NCBI RefSeq assembly: GCF_000264375.1
Contig: NZ_AJXW01000043.1
Span: forward strand, 186,001-250,000
From: Rhodanobacter thiooxydans LCS2
GTDB lineage: Bacteria; Pseudomonadota; Gammaproteobacteria; Xanthomonadales; Rhodanobacteraceae
Length of the DNA: 64,000 bases
Reading direction: 5' to 3'
Part shown: in pieces, positions 1-9,767 of the stretch
How the letters are laid out: every line of letters begins with the position of its first letter
Position numbering within the stretch: position 1 is the stretch's first letter
The notes under the pieces: model-generated
The model's input: the letters and a program-made list of their open reading frames with translations, nothing else
What the model was told of the DNA's origin: nothing
Databases searched by the model: none
Made by a program: the position numbers and the translations under genes

Positions 1-321
1 GAAGTATTCCGGGCCGATCGCATCGGCCCGCACGAACGTCCTCACGTCGACCACTTCGCGGCCGTCCGCCGCGGCCGACTTGATGTCTTCCGGCTCCAGC
101 ACGACGTAGTTGCCCTTGGAATACTCGAAGGCCTTGACGATCTCCTTCCACGGCACTTCCTCGCCGGTTTCGGCATTGACGCGCTCGTAGCGCACCGGCG
201 TGTTGCTGCGGCTGTCCAGCATGCGGAAATGCAGGTCGACGCTACGCTCGCCGGGCATCAGCGAGACCGGGACGTTGAGCAGGCCGAACGACAGGGTTCC
301 GGTCCAGATGGGACGTGCCAT
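1..321 (-). CDS. ku: Ku protein, non-homologous end joining (5' part only)
   Basis: Only the first 107 codons are present; the gene runs off the left edge. The translated start MARPIWTGTLSFGLLNVPVS, followed by conserved VRYERVN and YVVLEPED segments, is the canonical N-terminus of bacterial Ku. Ku forms a homodimeric ring on double-strand break ends and recruits LigD. A LigD gene lies about 1.7 kb away on the opposite strand, so both end-joining partners are present, split by two stress-type genes. The start is the ATG at 321, which opens directly with the conserved motif. Family recognition is secure; activity cannot be judged from the fragment. Confidence 0.95.
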   Translation of the reverse strand, partial: MARPIWTGTLSFGLLNVPVSLMPGERSVDLHFRMLDSRSNTPVRYERVNAETGEEVPWKEIVKAFEYSKGNYVVLEPEDIKSAAADGREVVDVRTFVRADAIGPEYF

Positions 322-348
322 GGTTCGTTTCCTCCACCAGTGGCGCGG

Positions 349-840
349 TCAGGAGGCCTTCCTGGCGCGCGTCCTGGCCGCTTTCTTCGCCGCTGCCGAG
401 CGGCCCGCGGCACCCTTGGCGTGCGCCGCCTTCTTGGCCGCCGCCGAGCGCGAGCTGGCGCTGCGCTTCGACGCACTGCGCCTGGCGTGCGCGGACAACG
501 CCGATTTCGAGGCGGCCTTGTGGCCTTCCTTCTTCAGCGCCTTGCTGGTCGCCCGCGAACGTTTCGCTGCGGGCTTGTGGTGCTCGTGCGAGGCAGCTTC
601 GTCCTGTGCCGCCTTCTTCCTAGTCGACTTGCTGGCGTTCTTGCCGGGCCTGGCCTTCACGCCGGCGCGCCGGGCCTTGGACAGGCCGATGGCGATCGCC
701 TGCTTGGTCGATCTTGCGCCATGCTTGCCCTCGCGCACGTGCTTGATCTCCTCATGCACATATTCCCCGGCCTGGGTGCTGGGGGACTTTCCTTCTTTCT
801 TGTCCTTGGCCGCGGCCCGACGGGTACGACTCTCTGGCAT
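349..840 (-). CDS. DUF6496 protein with histone H1-like basic tail
   Basis: A 163-residue, strongly basic protein. The first 60 residues (MPESRTRRAAAKDKKEGKSP, then a YVHEEIKHVREGKHGARSTK segment) match the DUF6496 family. The rest is low-complexity Lys/Ala/Ser/Arg (repeated AAKKAA, KRSAS), like the C-terminal domain of eukaryotic H1 and bacterial H1-like proteins. The ATG at 840 was chosen because a GGAG box lies 8 nt upstream; the open frame continues upstream without meaning. It lies just upstream of ku on the same strand. I infer nucleoid binding or stress protection; the family has no established function. Confidence 0.8.
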   Translation of the reverse strand: MPESRTRRAAAKDKKEGKSPSTQAGEYVHEEIKHVREGKHGARSTKQAIAIGLSKARRAGVKARPGKNASKSTRKKAAQDEAASHEHHKPAAKRSRATSKALKKEGHKAASKSALSAHARRSASKRSASSRSAAAKKAAHAKGAAGRSAAAKKAARTRARKAS

Positions 841-990
841 GACAATCTCCGGCGGCGAAAAGGTTTCTGCACGTGGACTATTGCGGCATCGGCGTGGACA
901 GGCTGTAAAAAACGCCGTAACCCGCGTTTCACCTGTGGCGTACGCCGGCCTCGCTAGCGTGTGGACGTTCCCGCGATGGAGGTCTGCACC

Positions 991-1983
991 ATGGCTGCAA
1001 GCAAGCGCACCGCCACCAAGGGGGCCAAGGTCACCGCCGAACGCCAGCGCGCGATCCAGGCTGCCGTCGAGGACAACGTGGAGCGCAAGACACCCGGGAA
1101 AGACGCCGCGCAGCAGCCTGCCCCGAAAACAGGCAAGTCGAAAGGCGGGCAGCCGCCGCAGCATCAGCAGAAGCCCGGCCGCGAACAGCAGCTCGACCCG
1201 CGGCCACAATTCCTGGCGCCGACCTATGCGGGCAGCGGCAAGCTCGCCGGCATGGCCGCGCTGATCACCGGCGGCGACTCCGGCATCGGCCGCGCGGTGG
1301 CCGTGCTGTTTGCGCGCGAGGGAGCCGACGTGGCCATCGTCTACCTCAACGAACATGCCGATGCCGAGGAAACCCGCGACTACGTCGAAGGCGAGGGCCA
1401 GCGCTGCCTGCTGATTCCGGGCGACGTGCGCGACCTGGCATTCTGCCTCGACGCCGTGGCACAGACGGTGGAGGCGTTCGGCAAGTTGTCCGTGCTGGTC
1501 AACAACGCCGCGTTCCAGGAGCACGCCGACTCGATCGAGGAGATCAGCGAAGCGCACTTCGACGAGACGTTGCGCACCAACCTGTACGGCTATTTCCACA
1601 TGGCCAAGGCGGCGTCGCCGCATCTGGGCAGCGGCTGCTCGATCATCAACACCGGCTCGGAGACCGGCCTGTTCGGCAACGACAAACTGCTCGACTACTC
1701 GATGACCAAGGGCGGCATCCACGCGTTCACCAAGGCGCTGGCAGCGAACATGGTGACGCGCGGCATCCGCGTGAATGCAGTGGCGCCCGGGCCGGTGTGG
1801 ACGCCGCTGAACCCCGCCGACCAGTCAGCCGAGCGCTTGCGCGACTTCGGCAAATCCAGCGCAATGGGCCGCCCCGCGCAACCGGAGGAGCTGGCACCAG
1901 CCTACGTCTTCCTCGCCGCGCCCTCCTGCGCCAGCTACATCTCCGGCGCAGTGCTGCCGGTGATGGGCGGCCCGACCAGCTGA
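991..1983 (+). CDS. SDR-family oxidoreductase, YghA/GSP39-like
   Basis: A 330-residue short-chain dehydrogenase with an extended N-terminus of about 75 Lys/Gln/Pro-rich residues before the Rossmann fold, as in the YghA / general stress protein 39 subgroup. The cofactor motif GGDSGIG is at residues 94-100, NNAA follows in the middle, and the catalytic Ser223, Tyr236 and Lys240 have the usual spacing. The ATG at 991 was preferred over upstream GTG/ATG codons because a GGAGG box (978-982) lies 8 nt before it. The substrate is unknown; relatives are stress-induced NADP-dependent reductases. ligD starts 2 nt after its stop, so the two are probably co-transcribed. Confidence 0.9.
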   Translation: MAASKRTATKGAKVTAERQRAIQAAVEDNVERKTPGKDAAQQPAPKTGKSKGGQPPQHQQKPGREQQLDPRPQFLAPTYAGSGKLAGMAALITGGDSGIGRAVAVLFAREGADVAIVYLNEHADAEETRDYVEGEGQRCLLIPGDVRDLAFCLDAVAQTVEAFGKLSVLVNNAAFQEHADSIEEISEAHFDETLRTNLYGYFHMAKAASPHLGSGCSIINTGSETGLFGNDKLLDYSMTKGGIHAFTKALAANMVTRGIRVNAVAPGPVWTPLNPADQSAERLRDFGKSSAMGRPAQPEELAPAYVFLAAPSCASYISGAVLPVMGGPTS

Positions 1984-1985
1984 CC

Positions 1986-4532
1986 ATGGACAGCCTGCGG
2001 GAGTACCAACGCAAGCGCGACTTCTCCCGGACGCGCGAACCGGCCGGCGACATGGCGGCCGGCATGGACCACCGCGCCATCTTCGTGGTGCAGCTACACC
2101 ACGCCAGCCGCCGCCACTTCGATTTCCGCCTGCAGGTGGGCAACGTGCTGAAGAGCTGGGCGGTGCCGAAAGGACCAAGCTACGACCCGCAGGTGAAGCG
2201 CCTGGCGGTCGAGGTGGAAGACCATCCGCTTTCCTACGCAGGCTTCGAGGGCGACATCGAGCACGGCTACGGCAAGGGCCACGTCGACCAGTTCGATACC
2301 GGCGTGTGGGCCAGCGAGGGCGACGCCGAGGCGCAGTTGCGCAAGGGCCACCTGCGCTTCGAGCTGTTCGGCAAGCGGCTCAAGGGCGGCTGGCATCTGG
2401 TACGCAGCGGCCGCAGGGAACGCCAGCAGGCGTGGTTCCTGATCAAGGCGAAGGACCGCTTTGCCGGCGACGTGGAAGCGGACGACCTGCTCGACGCGAA
2501 AATGGTCCGCAGCACCCGCGCCGCTGCGAAGGCGCCGACAGACAAGGCGGCCACGGGAAGATCCCCCGTCCGTCGCACGGGCGTGCCGAAAGGCCGCAAG
2601 GCACCGCGCGTGCGCCTGGCCAGGCTTGCCGCCGCGCTGCCAGGCGGGCGTGCGAGGCCGGCCACCAACGCGTTCTTCGCACCGGAGCTGACTCGCCTGC
2701 GCGAGTCCCCACCCTCGGGCGAAGCATGGCTGCATGAAGTGAAGTGGGATGGCTACCGCATCCTCGCCGCGATCGCCGACGGCGAGGTCAAGCTGTGGTC
2801 GCGCAACGCGCAGCCATGGAACGACCGGCTGCCGGACATCGTGCAATCGCTGGAATCGCTGGGGCTGCAGTCCGCCCGCCTCGATGGCGAGCTGATCGCA
2901 CTGGGCGCACGCGGACACAGCGACTTCAACGGCCTGCAGCAGACGCTATCCGGCGAAGCGCAGCTGCCGCTGGCCTACGTGCTGTTCGACCTGCCCTACC
3001 TCGAGGGCAGCGACCTCTCGCAGGTGCGCCTGCTGGAACGCAAGGCGCTGCTGCAGCAGCTGCTGGCCCACGCGCCGAAACACCTGGCCTTCAGCAGCCA
3101 CACCCTCGGCGATGGCGAAGCCGCGTTCCGCATGGCCACCGAACAGCAGCTGGAAGGCATCGTTTCCAAGCGCATCGACTCGCCCTACCGCCCCGGACGC
3201 GGCGACGACTGGCTGAAGATCAAGCGGCTGCACAGCGACGAGTTCGCCGTGGTCGGCTACACGCCGCCCAAGGGCAGCCGCAGCGGCTTCGGCTCGCTGC
3301 TGCTGGCGCGGCCCGACGCCTCGGTGAAAAGCGGCTGGGTGTATGCCGGCCGCGTCGGCACCGGCTTCAGTGACGAACAGCTGCGGCAACTGGGCAAGAC
3401 CATCGCCGAGCGCGGAAGCGCGCAGCCCACGGTGAAGCTCGCCGCGATCGACCCGCTGCTGCGCGACGCGCGCTGGGTCAAGCCGGTCGCGGTGGCCGAG
3501 GTGTACTACCGCGGCATCGGCAACAAGAACCTGTTGCGCCAACCGAGCCTGAAGACCATGCGTACCGACAAGACCGCCGCAGACCTGGCCGACGCCGATC
3601 GCCCTGCACCTGCCCGACCGGCCAGGGCCGCCACGCGCCGCCAGGCTGGGCAGAGCACCGGCGACATCGTCATCAGCCATCCCGATCGCGTGGTGTATCC
3701 CGAGGACGGCATCACCAAGCAGCAGGTGGCCGACTACTACGCCAGCGTGATGCGGTGGTTCCTGCCCAGCGTGGCCGGCCGCCCGGTGTCGGTGATCCGT
3801 TGCCCGGAGGGCACGGCGAAAGCCTGCTTCTTCCAGAAGCACATGATCCAGGGCCTGAAGCACGTCGGCAGCGCGAAGCTGAAGGAAGAGTCCGGCGCCC
3901 AGGCCACCTACATCTACCCGCTCGACGCCGTCTCGGTGATCGAGCTGGTGCAGTTCGGCGTGCTGGAGTTCCATCCCTGGGGCGCGACCGTCGAGCAGCC
4001 CGACCGTGCCGACCGCGTGGTGTTCGATCTCGACCCAGGCGATGACGTCGGCTGGGAGCGCGTGGTGGCCGCAGCGCGGCTGGTGCACCGGCGGCTGTCG
4101 CAGCTGGGCCTGGAATCGTTTTTGCGCACGACCGGCGGCAAGGGCCTGCACGTGGTGGTGCCGCTGAATCCCGGCTGCCCCTGGCCGCAGGTGAAGGACT
4201 TCGCGCGGGCGTTCGCCGGCACGCTGGCGCAGGCCCATCCGCTGGAGTTCGTCGCCACCGCCAGCAAGGCCCGCCGCAACGGCCTGATCTATGTGGACTA
4301 CCTGCGCAACAGCCGCGGCGCGACCAGCGTGGCGTCGTACTCGCTGCGCGCGCGCCCCGGCGCACCGGTCGCCATGCCGCTGCGCTGGGCCGAGCTGGGC
4401 AAGCTGAAAAGCGGCCGCGATTTCGACATCCGCTCCACGCCCAAACGCCTGGCGCGTTTGCGCACCGATCCGTGGGCCGGCGTGGACACGCTGCGCCAGA
4501 ACCTCGACCAGGTGATGAAGAAGTTCGGCTGA
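1986..4532 (+). CDS. ligD: ATP-dependent DNA ligase D (LigD), PE-ligase-polymerase
   Basis: An 848-residue multidomain end-joining enzyme. An N-terminal 3'-phosphoesterase domain carries the HHASRRHFDFRL signature. A central ATP-dependent ligase has its adenylated lysine at K253 in EVKWDGYR. A C-terminal AEP-type polymerase/primase domain starts near residue 559 and has the metal-binding FDLDPGDD at about 680. This is the domain order of Pseudomonas LigD. With Ku it rejoins double-strand breaks: the polymerase fills ends, the phosphoesterase trims 3' ends and the ligase seals them. The ATG at 1986 follows the dehydrogenase stop with a 2-nt gap; the open frame reaches further upstream only as an overlap with that gene. 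Confidence 0.97.
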   Translation: MDSLREYQRKRDFSRTREPAGDMAAGMDHRAIFVVQLHHASRRHFDFRLQVGNVLKSWAVPKGPSYDPQVKRLAVEVEDHPLSYAGFEGDIEHGYGKGHVDQFDTGVWASEGDAEAQLRKGHLRFELFGKRLKGGWHLVRSGRRERQQAWFLIKAKDRFAGDVEADDLLDAKMVRSTRAAAKAPTDKAATGRSPVRRTGVPKGRKAPRVRLARLAAALPGGRARPATNAFFAPELTRLRESPPSGEAWLHEVKWDGYRILAAIADGEVKLWSRNAQPWNDRLPDIVQSLESLGLQSARLDGELIALGARGHSDFNGLQQTLSGEAQLPLAYVLFDLPYLEGSDLSQVRLLERKALLQQLLAHAPKHLAFSSHTLGDGEAAFRMATEQQLEGIVSKRIDSPYRPGRGDDWLKIKRLHSDEFAVVGYTPPKGSRSGFGSLLLARPDASVKSGWVYAGRVGTGFSDEQLRQLGKTIAERGSAQPTVKLAAIDPLLRDARWVKPVAVAEVYYRGIGNKNLLRQPSLKTMRTDKTAADLADADRPAPARPARAATRRQAGQSTGDIVISHPDRVVYPEDGITKQQVADYYASVMRWFLPSVAGRPVSVIRCPEGTAKACFFQKHMIQGLKHVGSAKLKEESGAQATYIYPLDAVSVIELVQFGVLEFHPWGATVEQPDRADRVVFDLDPGDDVGWERVVAAARLVHRRLSQLGLESFLRTTGGKGLHVVVPLNPGCPWPQVKDFARAFAGTLAQAHPLEFVATASKARRNGLIYVDYLRNSRGATSVASYSLRARPGAPVAMPLRWAELGKLKSGRDFDIRSTPKRLARLRTDPWAGVDTLRQNLDQVMKKFG

Positions 4533-4592
4533 AGCCGTTCCCCGGCCGTGCACCGCATACGCGCCACGGCCCCGTACCAAGGAGATACGAAC

Positions 4593-4751
4593 ATGTCCCT
4601 GTCACTGTTGCTGGTCATCATCCTCATCATCCTGCTGATCGGCGCCCTGCCCACCTGGGGCTACAGCAGCTCCTGGGGCTACGGCCCGACCGGAGGCATC
4701 GGCCTGATCCTGTTGATCATCCTCGTGCTGTGGCTGCTCGGTGTGCTCTGA
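4593..4751 (+). CDS. DUF3309 small membrane protein
   Basis: A 52-residue protein made of two hydrophobic segments (about residues 3-18 and 36-52) joined by a Gly/Ser/Trp/Tyr loop (PTWGYSSSWGYGPTGG). This is the pattern of DUF3309, a family of tiny inner-membrane proteins common in Proteobacteria and often near stress genes. An AAGGAGAT ribosome-binding site (4579-4585) lies 7 nt before the ATG. It sits between ligD and the uracil-DNA glycosylase gene on the same strand. Its function is unknown. Confidence 0.85.
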   Translation: MSLSLLLVIILIILLIGALPTWGYSSSWGYGPTGGIGLILLIILVLWLLGVL

Positions 4752-4766
4752 CCGGTCGAGCAGGCG

Positions 4767-5420
4767 GTGATTGCGCTGGCCAAACCGGTCGAACACGTGC
4801 CCGCAGGCAACCTGGCGACACTGCGCCGGATGGCGGCGGACTGCCGGGCCTGCCCGCTGTGGCGCCAGGCCACCCAGATCGTGTTCGGCCGCGGGCCGGC
4901 GCACGCGGCGGCGATGCTGATCGGCGAGCAGCCTGGCGCGCAGGAGGACCTGGCCGGCGAACCGTTCGTGGGCCCGGCAGGGCAGTTGCTCGATCGAGCG
5001 CTGGCCGAGGCCGGGCTCGACCGGAGCACGCTCTACCTCACCAATACCGTCAAGCACTTCAAGTACGAGCTCCGCGGCAAGGTGCGGCTGCACAAGCGCG
5101 CGAACGCCACCGAACAGGCCGCCTGCCGCCATTGGCTGGCGGCGGAACTGGCGCGGGTGCAACCGCGCCTGGTCATCGGCCTGGGCGCGATGGCGGCGCA
5201 GACCTTGTTCGGCAAGGACTTCCGGATCGGTTCCGAACGGGGCCGATGGCGCGAACTCGGTCCGCAGGCGCGGGGGCTCGCCACCTGGCACCCCTCCGCG
5301 GTGCTGCGCACGCCACGCGAGGCGCGCCGTCACGAAGCCTATGCCGAACTGGTGACCGACCTGCGCGCGGTGGCCGCCGCGCTCGCCGCATTGAGCGATG
5401 CCGATGGAGCCACGCGATGA
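4767..5420 (+). CDS. udgX: UdgX-type uracil-DNA glycosylase
   Basis: A 217-residue member of the uracil-DNA glycosylase superfamily. Motif A is GEQPGAQEDLAG followed by PFVGPAG; the C-terminal active-site motif is WHPSAVLR. Between them is a basic VRLHKR insert resembling the histidine-containing loop (KRRIH) of UdgX, whose His forms a covalent bond to the abasic product; cysteines in CRACPLW suggest an Fe-S cluster. UdgX was described in mycobacteria as a uracil-excising enzyme that stays linked to DNA. The GTG at 4767 is the likely start, with a weak GAGCAGG upstream; a later ATG would remove conserved sequence. Its stop overlaps the next ATG. Confidence 0.85.
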   Translation: MIALAKPVEHVPAGNLATLRRMAADCRACPLWRQATQIVFGRGPAHAAAMLIGEQPGAQEDLAGEPFVGPAGQLLDRALAEAGLDRSTLYLTNTVKHFKYELRGKVRLHKRANATEQAACRHWLAAELARVQPRLVIGLGAMAAQTLFGKDFRIGSERGRWRELGPQARGLATWHPSAVLRTPREARRHEAYAELVTDLRAVAAALAALSDADGATR

Positions 5421-5551
5421 ACCGGCAAGGTATGGCCTGGTGGGTGCTGGCGCTCGCGGCGATCCTGGCGGGGGGCTTCTGGCTGGGCGCGATCCACCGC
5501 GAACCACGCCCGGACGACGGCTCGCCGGCGGCGACCGGCTCGCAGGATTGA
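5417..5551 (+). CDS. 44-residue single-pass membrane peptide
   Basis: This small ORF starts inside the stop codon of the glycosylase gene (ATGA overlap), so it is probably translated by coupling. It begins MNRQGMAWWVLALAAILAGG, giving one transmembrane helix, and ends in a short acidic, hydrophilic tail. I do not recognise a family. The coupling and intact hydrophobic segment favour a real gene, but a chance ORF is possible. Confidence 0.5.
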   Translation: MNRQGMAWWVLALAAILAGGFWLGAIHREPRPDDGSPAATGSQD

Positions 5552-5569
5552 GCTTCCAGCGGCACGAGG

Positions 5570-6625
5570 TCAGCGCAGGAAGCGCAGCACCCGCCGTTCC
5601 AGCTGACGCGGATGCGCGGCCGCAGCGGGTGGAATGGCCCGCTGCAGGCTGCCATCCAGCCAGCCTGTCAGCACGCGCGGGTGGATGTAGGAACCGCGGC
5701 ACACCGCCGGGGTGTTGCCGAGGATGCCCGCGACTTCGACGACGGCTTCCGCCAGTGCGCTGCGGCGCGCCCGCTCGCCACCCTTGCGGGGTCGCGGCGT
5801 GCAGGCGAGGACGCGAGCGGCACGCACCGTGCCACCCCAGGTGCGAAAATCCTTGGCGCTGAATTCATGGGCCTGGCCGTTGCCGCAGGCCGCACGCAGA
5901 TACTCGTTGACCATGTCCGAATCCACCGGCTGCCGCTGGCCCTCGTCATCGATGTACTGAAACAGCCGCTGCCCCGGAAGTTGCTGCACGCGGCGCACGA
6001 TCCGCACCAGCCGGCGATCGTCCATTTCCACTTCGCGCTCCTGCCCGCTCTTGCCGCGAAAGGTGAAGCGCAGTCGCCCGCGCTGCGCACGCACGTGCCG
6101 GGAACGCAAGGTGGTGAGTCCATAACTGCGATTGTCGCGGGCGTAGCAGTCGTTGCCGATGCGTATCAGCGTGTCGTCCAGCAGCCGCACCAGCAGGGCC
6201 GCCAGCTTGTCGTGCGGCAGGCCTTCGAGAGCGAGATCCCGGCGCACGCGTCGGCGCAGCGCAGGCAATGCCCTGCCGAACGCCACGATGCGGTCGAACT
6301 TGCCAAGGTCACGCTGTTCCCGCCAGCGAGGGTGGTAACGGTATTGCTTGCGTCCGCGCGCATCGCGGCCGGTCGCCTGCAGGTGACCGCGCGGGTTGCT
6401 GCAGATCCACACCCGGGTATAGGCCGGCGGAATCGCCAGCGCGCGGAGGCGCGCCAGTTCATCGCGATCCGTGATCGGCCGGCCATCCGCATCGCGATAG
6501 CTGAAGCCCTTGCCACGACGCCGTCGGCTCAGGCCCGGCTGCGTATCGCTGACGTAAACCAGACCCATCGCACGCGTCTCGACGCGCAGGTCCGGGACGT
6601 TCTCATGCGCAGGTTTGCTGGCCAT
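5570..6625 (-). CDS. DNA topoisomerase IB, poxvirus-type
   Basis: A 351-residue type IB topoisomerase. It relaxes supercoils by nicking one strand through a 3'-phosphotyrosine. The conserved N-terminal region contains AIPPAY and TGRDARGRKQYRYHPRW. The C-terminal catalytic domain contains KDFRTWGGT and the nucleophile Tyr313 in CRGSYIHP. The ATG at 6625 is 51 bp downstream of the dnaE2 stop on the same strand, so read-through from the SOS operon is possible. The convergent stop of the small membrane ORF is only 18 bp from its own stop. Confidence 0.93.
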   Translation of the reverse strand: MASKPAHENVPDLRVETRAMGLVYVSDTQPGLSRRRRGKGFSYRDADGRPITDRDELARLRALAIPPAYTRVWICSNPRGHLQATGRDARGRKQYRYHPRWREQRDLGKFDRIVAFGRALPALRRRVRRDLALEGLPHDKLAALLVRLLDDTLIRIGNDCYARDNRSYGLTTLRSRHVRAQRGRLRFTFRGKSGQEREVEMDDRRLVRIVRRVQQLPGQRLFQYIDDEGQRQPVDSDMVNEYLRAACGNGQAHEFSAKDFRTWGGTVRAARVLACTPRPRKGGERARRSALAEAVVEVAGILGNTPAVCRGSYIHPRVLTGWLDGSLQRAIPPAAAAHPRQLERRVLRFLR

Positions 6626-6676
6626 TCGCGCCGAGTATGCGCAAGCCGGGTCAACGACAGGTGAGCCGCGACGAAC

Positions 6677-9600
6677 TCAGTGGAAGTCCCGAGAGCGCGC
6701 ATCCAGTGCACCCAGCAGCGGGGTGAGGTCCTTCAGTCGATGTGCGATCAGGTGACTGACGCCATCCACGTTTTCCCACTGTCCTTCCACCGCAAGCAAC
6801 CGTGCCTGCAACAGCGCACGACGCTGGGCTTCGGCCACTTGCCGCCACACGATGACGTTGATCAGGCCATGCTCGTCCTCCAGCGTCACGAAGATGATGC
6901 CGCTGGCGGTTTGCGGCTGCTGTCGCGACGTCACCAGCCCGGCCACGCGCACGCGACTGTGGTGTGGCTGCCTGCGCAGTGTTTTTCCGTCCATGCAGTG
7001 CGCCGCGTTCAGGCGGGCGCGGATCTGCCGTAGCGGGTGCGCGCCCAGGCTGAGACCGACGCGTGCGTAGTCCGCCAGCGTGTCCTCGGCCTGCGTGGGC
7101 AACGGCAAGGCTACGGCCCGCTCGCCCGGGCTTTCGCTGCCGAACAACGGCAACTGTGGCTCGACACCGGCCACCGCCCAGCGCGCGCGATGGCGATGAC
7201 CGGCCAGCCCACGCAGGGCTGCTGCATCCGCCAGCAGTTCCTGATGACGGCGATCGAGACCGGCCCGCGAGCACAGATCGGTGACGTCAGCGAACGGTTG
7301 CCGTCTGCGCGCTGCCATCAGGCGAAGCGCGGTCGCTTCGGAGCATCCCCGCACCATGCGCAGGCCCAGCCGGATCGCGCGCGCATCGGCGTGACCGCGC
7401 GGATCGGGTTCCAGCGTGCAATCCCAGTCGCTGAAACGTACATCCACCGGCCGCACCTCGACGCGATGACGCCGCACGTCCTGCACGATCTGGCTCGGCC
7501 CGTAGAAACCCATCGGCTGCGCATTGAGCAGTGCGCAGGCGAACGCTGCCGGGTAATGACACTTCAGCCAGCACGAGGCGTAGACCAGGTTGGCGAAACT
7601 GGCCGCGTGCGACTCGGGGAAACCGTAGGAACCGAAGCCCTTGATCTGCTCGAAAATGCGTGCGGCGAATGCCGCCGTGTAACCGTTCTTCAGCATGCCC
7701 TGCATCAGCTTGTCGCGATGCGGCTCCAGTCCGCCATGACGTTTCCAGGCAGCCATCGAGCGGCGCAGCTTGTCGGCCTCACCATCGGTGAAGTCGGCCG
7801 CCACGATGGCCAGCTTCATCACCTGTTCCTGGAACAGCGGTACGCCGAGCGTGCGTTCCAGCACTTCCTTGAACTGCGGTGACGGATAATCGACGACTTC
7901 TTCCTTGTTCCGGCGCCGCAGGTAGGGATGCACCATGTCGCCCTGGATCGGGCCAGGCCGCACGATCGCCACCTGGATCACCAGGTCGTAGAAATTCGCC
8001 GGTCGATGTCGTGGCAGCATCGCCATCTGCGCGCGGCTTTCGATCTGGAAGACGCCTACGGTGTCAGCACGCTGGATCATCTCGTAGGTGGCGCGGTCAC
8101 CCGGCTCGATCGTGGCGATGGTTTTCGCCACGCCATGCCCGCTTTCCAGCAGAGCGAAGCATTTGCGCAGACAGGTCAGCATGCCCAGCGCCAGGCAATC
8201 GACCTTCAGCATGCGCATGTAATCCAGGTCGTCCTTCTCCCACTGGATCACCGTGCGGTCGGGCATCGCCGCATTTTCCACCGGCACCATTTCGCTCAGC
8301 GAGGTATCGGAGATCACGAAACCGCCGACGTGCTGCGACAGATGCCGTGGCATGCCCAGCAGTTCGTACGTGAGCTTCAGCACGCGGCGGATGAGCGGGC
8401 TGTCCGGATCGAAACCCTGTTCGCGCAACCGTTCGTCAGCCTTGCTGCCGCCCCAGCCGCGCGCAAAGACGTCGCTTAGCCGGTCGACCTGGTCCAGCGG
8501 CAGGCCGAGCGCCTTGGCCACGTCGCGCACCGCGCTGCGGCCGCGGTAGCAGATCACGGTGGCGGCCAGCGCCGCGCGCTCGCGCCCGTATTTCCCGTAG
8601 ATGTACTGGATGACCTCCTCGCGCCTCTCGTGCTCGAAATCGACGTCGATGTCGGGTGGCTCGTCGCGGTCCTCGCTGATGAAGCGCGCCACCAGCAGGT
8701 TGTTCACCTCCGGGTCCACCTCGGTGACGCCCAGCGCGAAACACACGGCGGAATTGGCGGCCGAGCCGCGGCCCTGGCAAAGAATGCCTTCGCCACGCGC
8801 GAAGCGGACGATGTCGTGCACGGTGAGAAAAAAAGCTTCGTACTGCTTCGACGCGATCAGCGCCAGTTCGTCATCGATCAGCTGGTGCACCTTGGCGCTC
8901 GCGCCTTGCGGCCAGCGCCAGCGGATGCCCTCCTCCGCCAGCTGGCGCAGCCAGCTGGTGGGCGTGTGGCCCTGCGGCACCAGTTCCGTCGGATAGTCGT
9001 ATTTCAGCTCGCCCATATGGAACGTGCAGCGTTCGGCGATGCGCATGCTTTCCTGCATCAGGGCCTCGGGGTAGATCCCGGCCAGCACGTCGCGTCGGCG
9101 CAAATGCCGTTCGCCATTGCGGAAGATCAGCGCGCCCGCCTCGACGATCGGCACGCGATGGCGGATCGCGGTGAGCGTGTGCTGCAAGGCCAGTCGGCGG
9201 CGCACGTGCATGTGCACGTCGCCGCTGGCCACCAGCGTAAGATCCAGGGCATGCCCGAGCGTCTGCAGTTCGCGCAGGCGCGCGGCGTCATCGGGCCCGC
9301 GATGCAGTTCCACCGCCAGCCATGCGCGGTCGCCGAACGTCGCGCGTATCCAGCGGCCGTGGGCGGTATCCGGTTGCAGCCCGGGCGTCCACAAGGCCAG
9401 CGTGCCCGGCATGCCGCTTTCCATGTCCGCGCAGGTGAGCCGGTACGTGCCTTTTCCCGAAGCGCGGCGCCCGCGCGTGATCAACCGGCAGAGTTCGGTA
9501 TAGCCCTGCCGGTTCTCGCACAGCAATACCAGCTTCGGGCCATCCTCAAGCTGGAACTCGGCGCCCACGATCAGTTTCAGGCCGGTTTCGTTCGATGCCT

Positions 9601-9757
9601 GGTACGCGCGCACGATGCCCGCGAGCGAACATTCGTCGGTGATCGCCAGCGCGCGGTAACCGCATGCCCTGGCACGCTCGAACAACTCGGCCGCGTTCGA
9701 GGCGCCGCGACCGAAGGAGAAGTCGGACAGGCAATGCAGTTCGGCGTAATCGTTCAT
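6677..9757 (-). CDS. dnaE2: Error-prone DNA polymerase DnaE2 (ImuC)
   Basis: A 1026-residue C-family polymerase of the DnaE2/ImuC class, the catalytic subunit of the ImuABC mutasome that copies past damaged bases. It opens with a PHP domain ([16 protein letters not shown]), continues with palm motifs ([26 protein letters not shown]) and ends in an OB fold. A clamp-binding-like QLPLF occurs near the C-terminus. The start chosen is the ATG at 9757, just after imuB (10 nt gap); an ATG at 9784 would add nine residues and overlap imuB. It is the fourth gene of lexA2-imuA-imuB-dnaE2 and is expected to be SOS-induced. Confidence 0.96.
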   Translation of the reverse strand: MNDYAELHCLSDFSFGRGASNAAELFERARACGYRALAITDECSLAGIVRAYQASNETGLKLIVGAEFQLEDGPKLVLLCENRQGYTELCRLITRGRRASGKGTYRLTCADMESGMPGTLALWTPGLQPDTAHGRWIRATFGDRAWLAVELHRGPDDAARLRELQTLGHALDLTLVASGDVHMHVRRRLALQHTLTAIRHRVPIVEAGALIFRNGERHLRRRDVLAGIYPEALMQESMRIAERCTFHMGELKYDYPTELVPQGHTPTSWLRQLAEEGIRWRWPQGASAKVHQLIDDELALIASKQYEAFFLTVHDIVRFARGEGILCQGRGSAANSAVCFALGVTEVDPEVNNLLVARFISEDRDEPPDIDVDFEHERREEVIQYIYGKYGRERAALAATVICYRGRSAVRDVAKALGLPLDQVDRLSDVFARGWGGSKADERLREQGFDPDSPLIRRVLKLTYELLGMPRHLSQHVGGFVISDTSLSEMVPVENAAMPDRTVIQWEKDDLDYMRMLKVDCLALGMLTCLRKCFALLESGHGVAKTIATIEPGDRATYEMIQRADTVGVFQIESRAQMAMLPRHRPANFYDLVIQVAIVRPGPIQGDMVHPYLRRRNKEEVVDYPSPQFKEVLERTLGVPLFQEQVMKLAIVAADFTDGEADKLRRSMAAWKRHGGLEPHRDKLMQGMLKNGYTAAFAARIFEQIKGFGSYGFPESHAASFANLVYASCWLKCHYPAAFACALLNAQPMGFYGPSQIVQDVRRHRVEVRPVDVRFSDWDCTLEPDPRGHADARAIRLGLRMVRGCSEATALRLMAARRRQPFADVTDLCSRAGLDRRHQELLADAAALRGLAGHRHRARWAVAGVEPQLPLFGSESPGERAVALPLPTQAEDTLADYARVGLSLGAHPLRQIRARLNAAHCMDGKTLRRQPHHSRVRVAGLVTSRQQPQTASGIIFVTLEDEHGLINVIVWRQVAEAQRRALLQARLLAVEGQWENVDGVSHLIAHRLKDLTPLLGALDARSRDFH

Positions 9758-9767
9758 GCGAGCCGGC

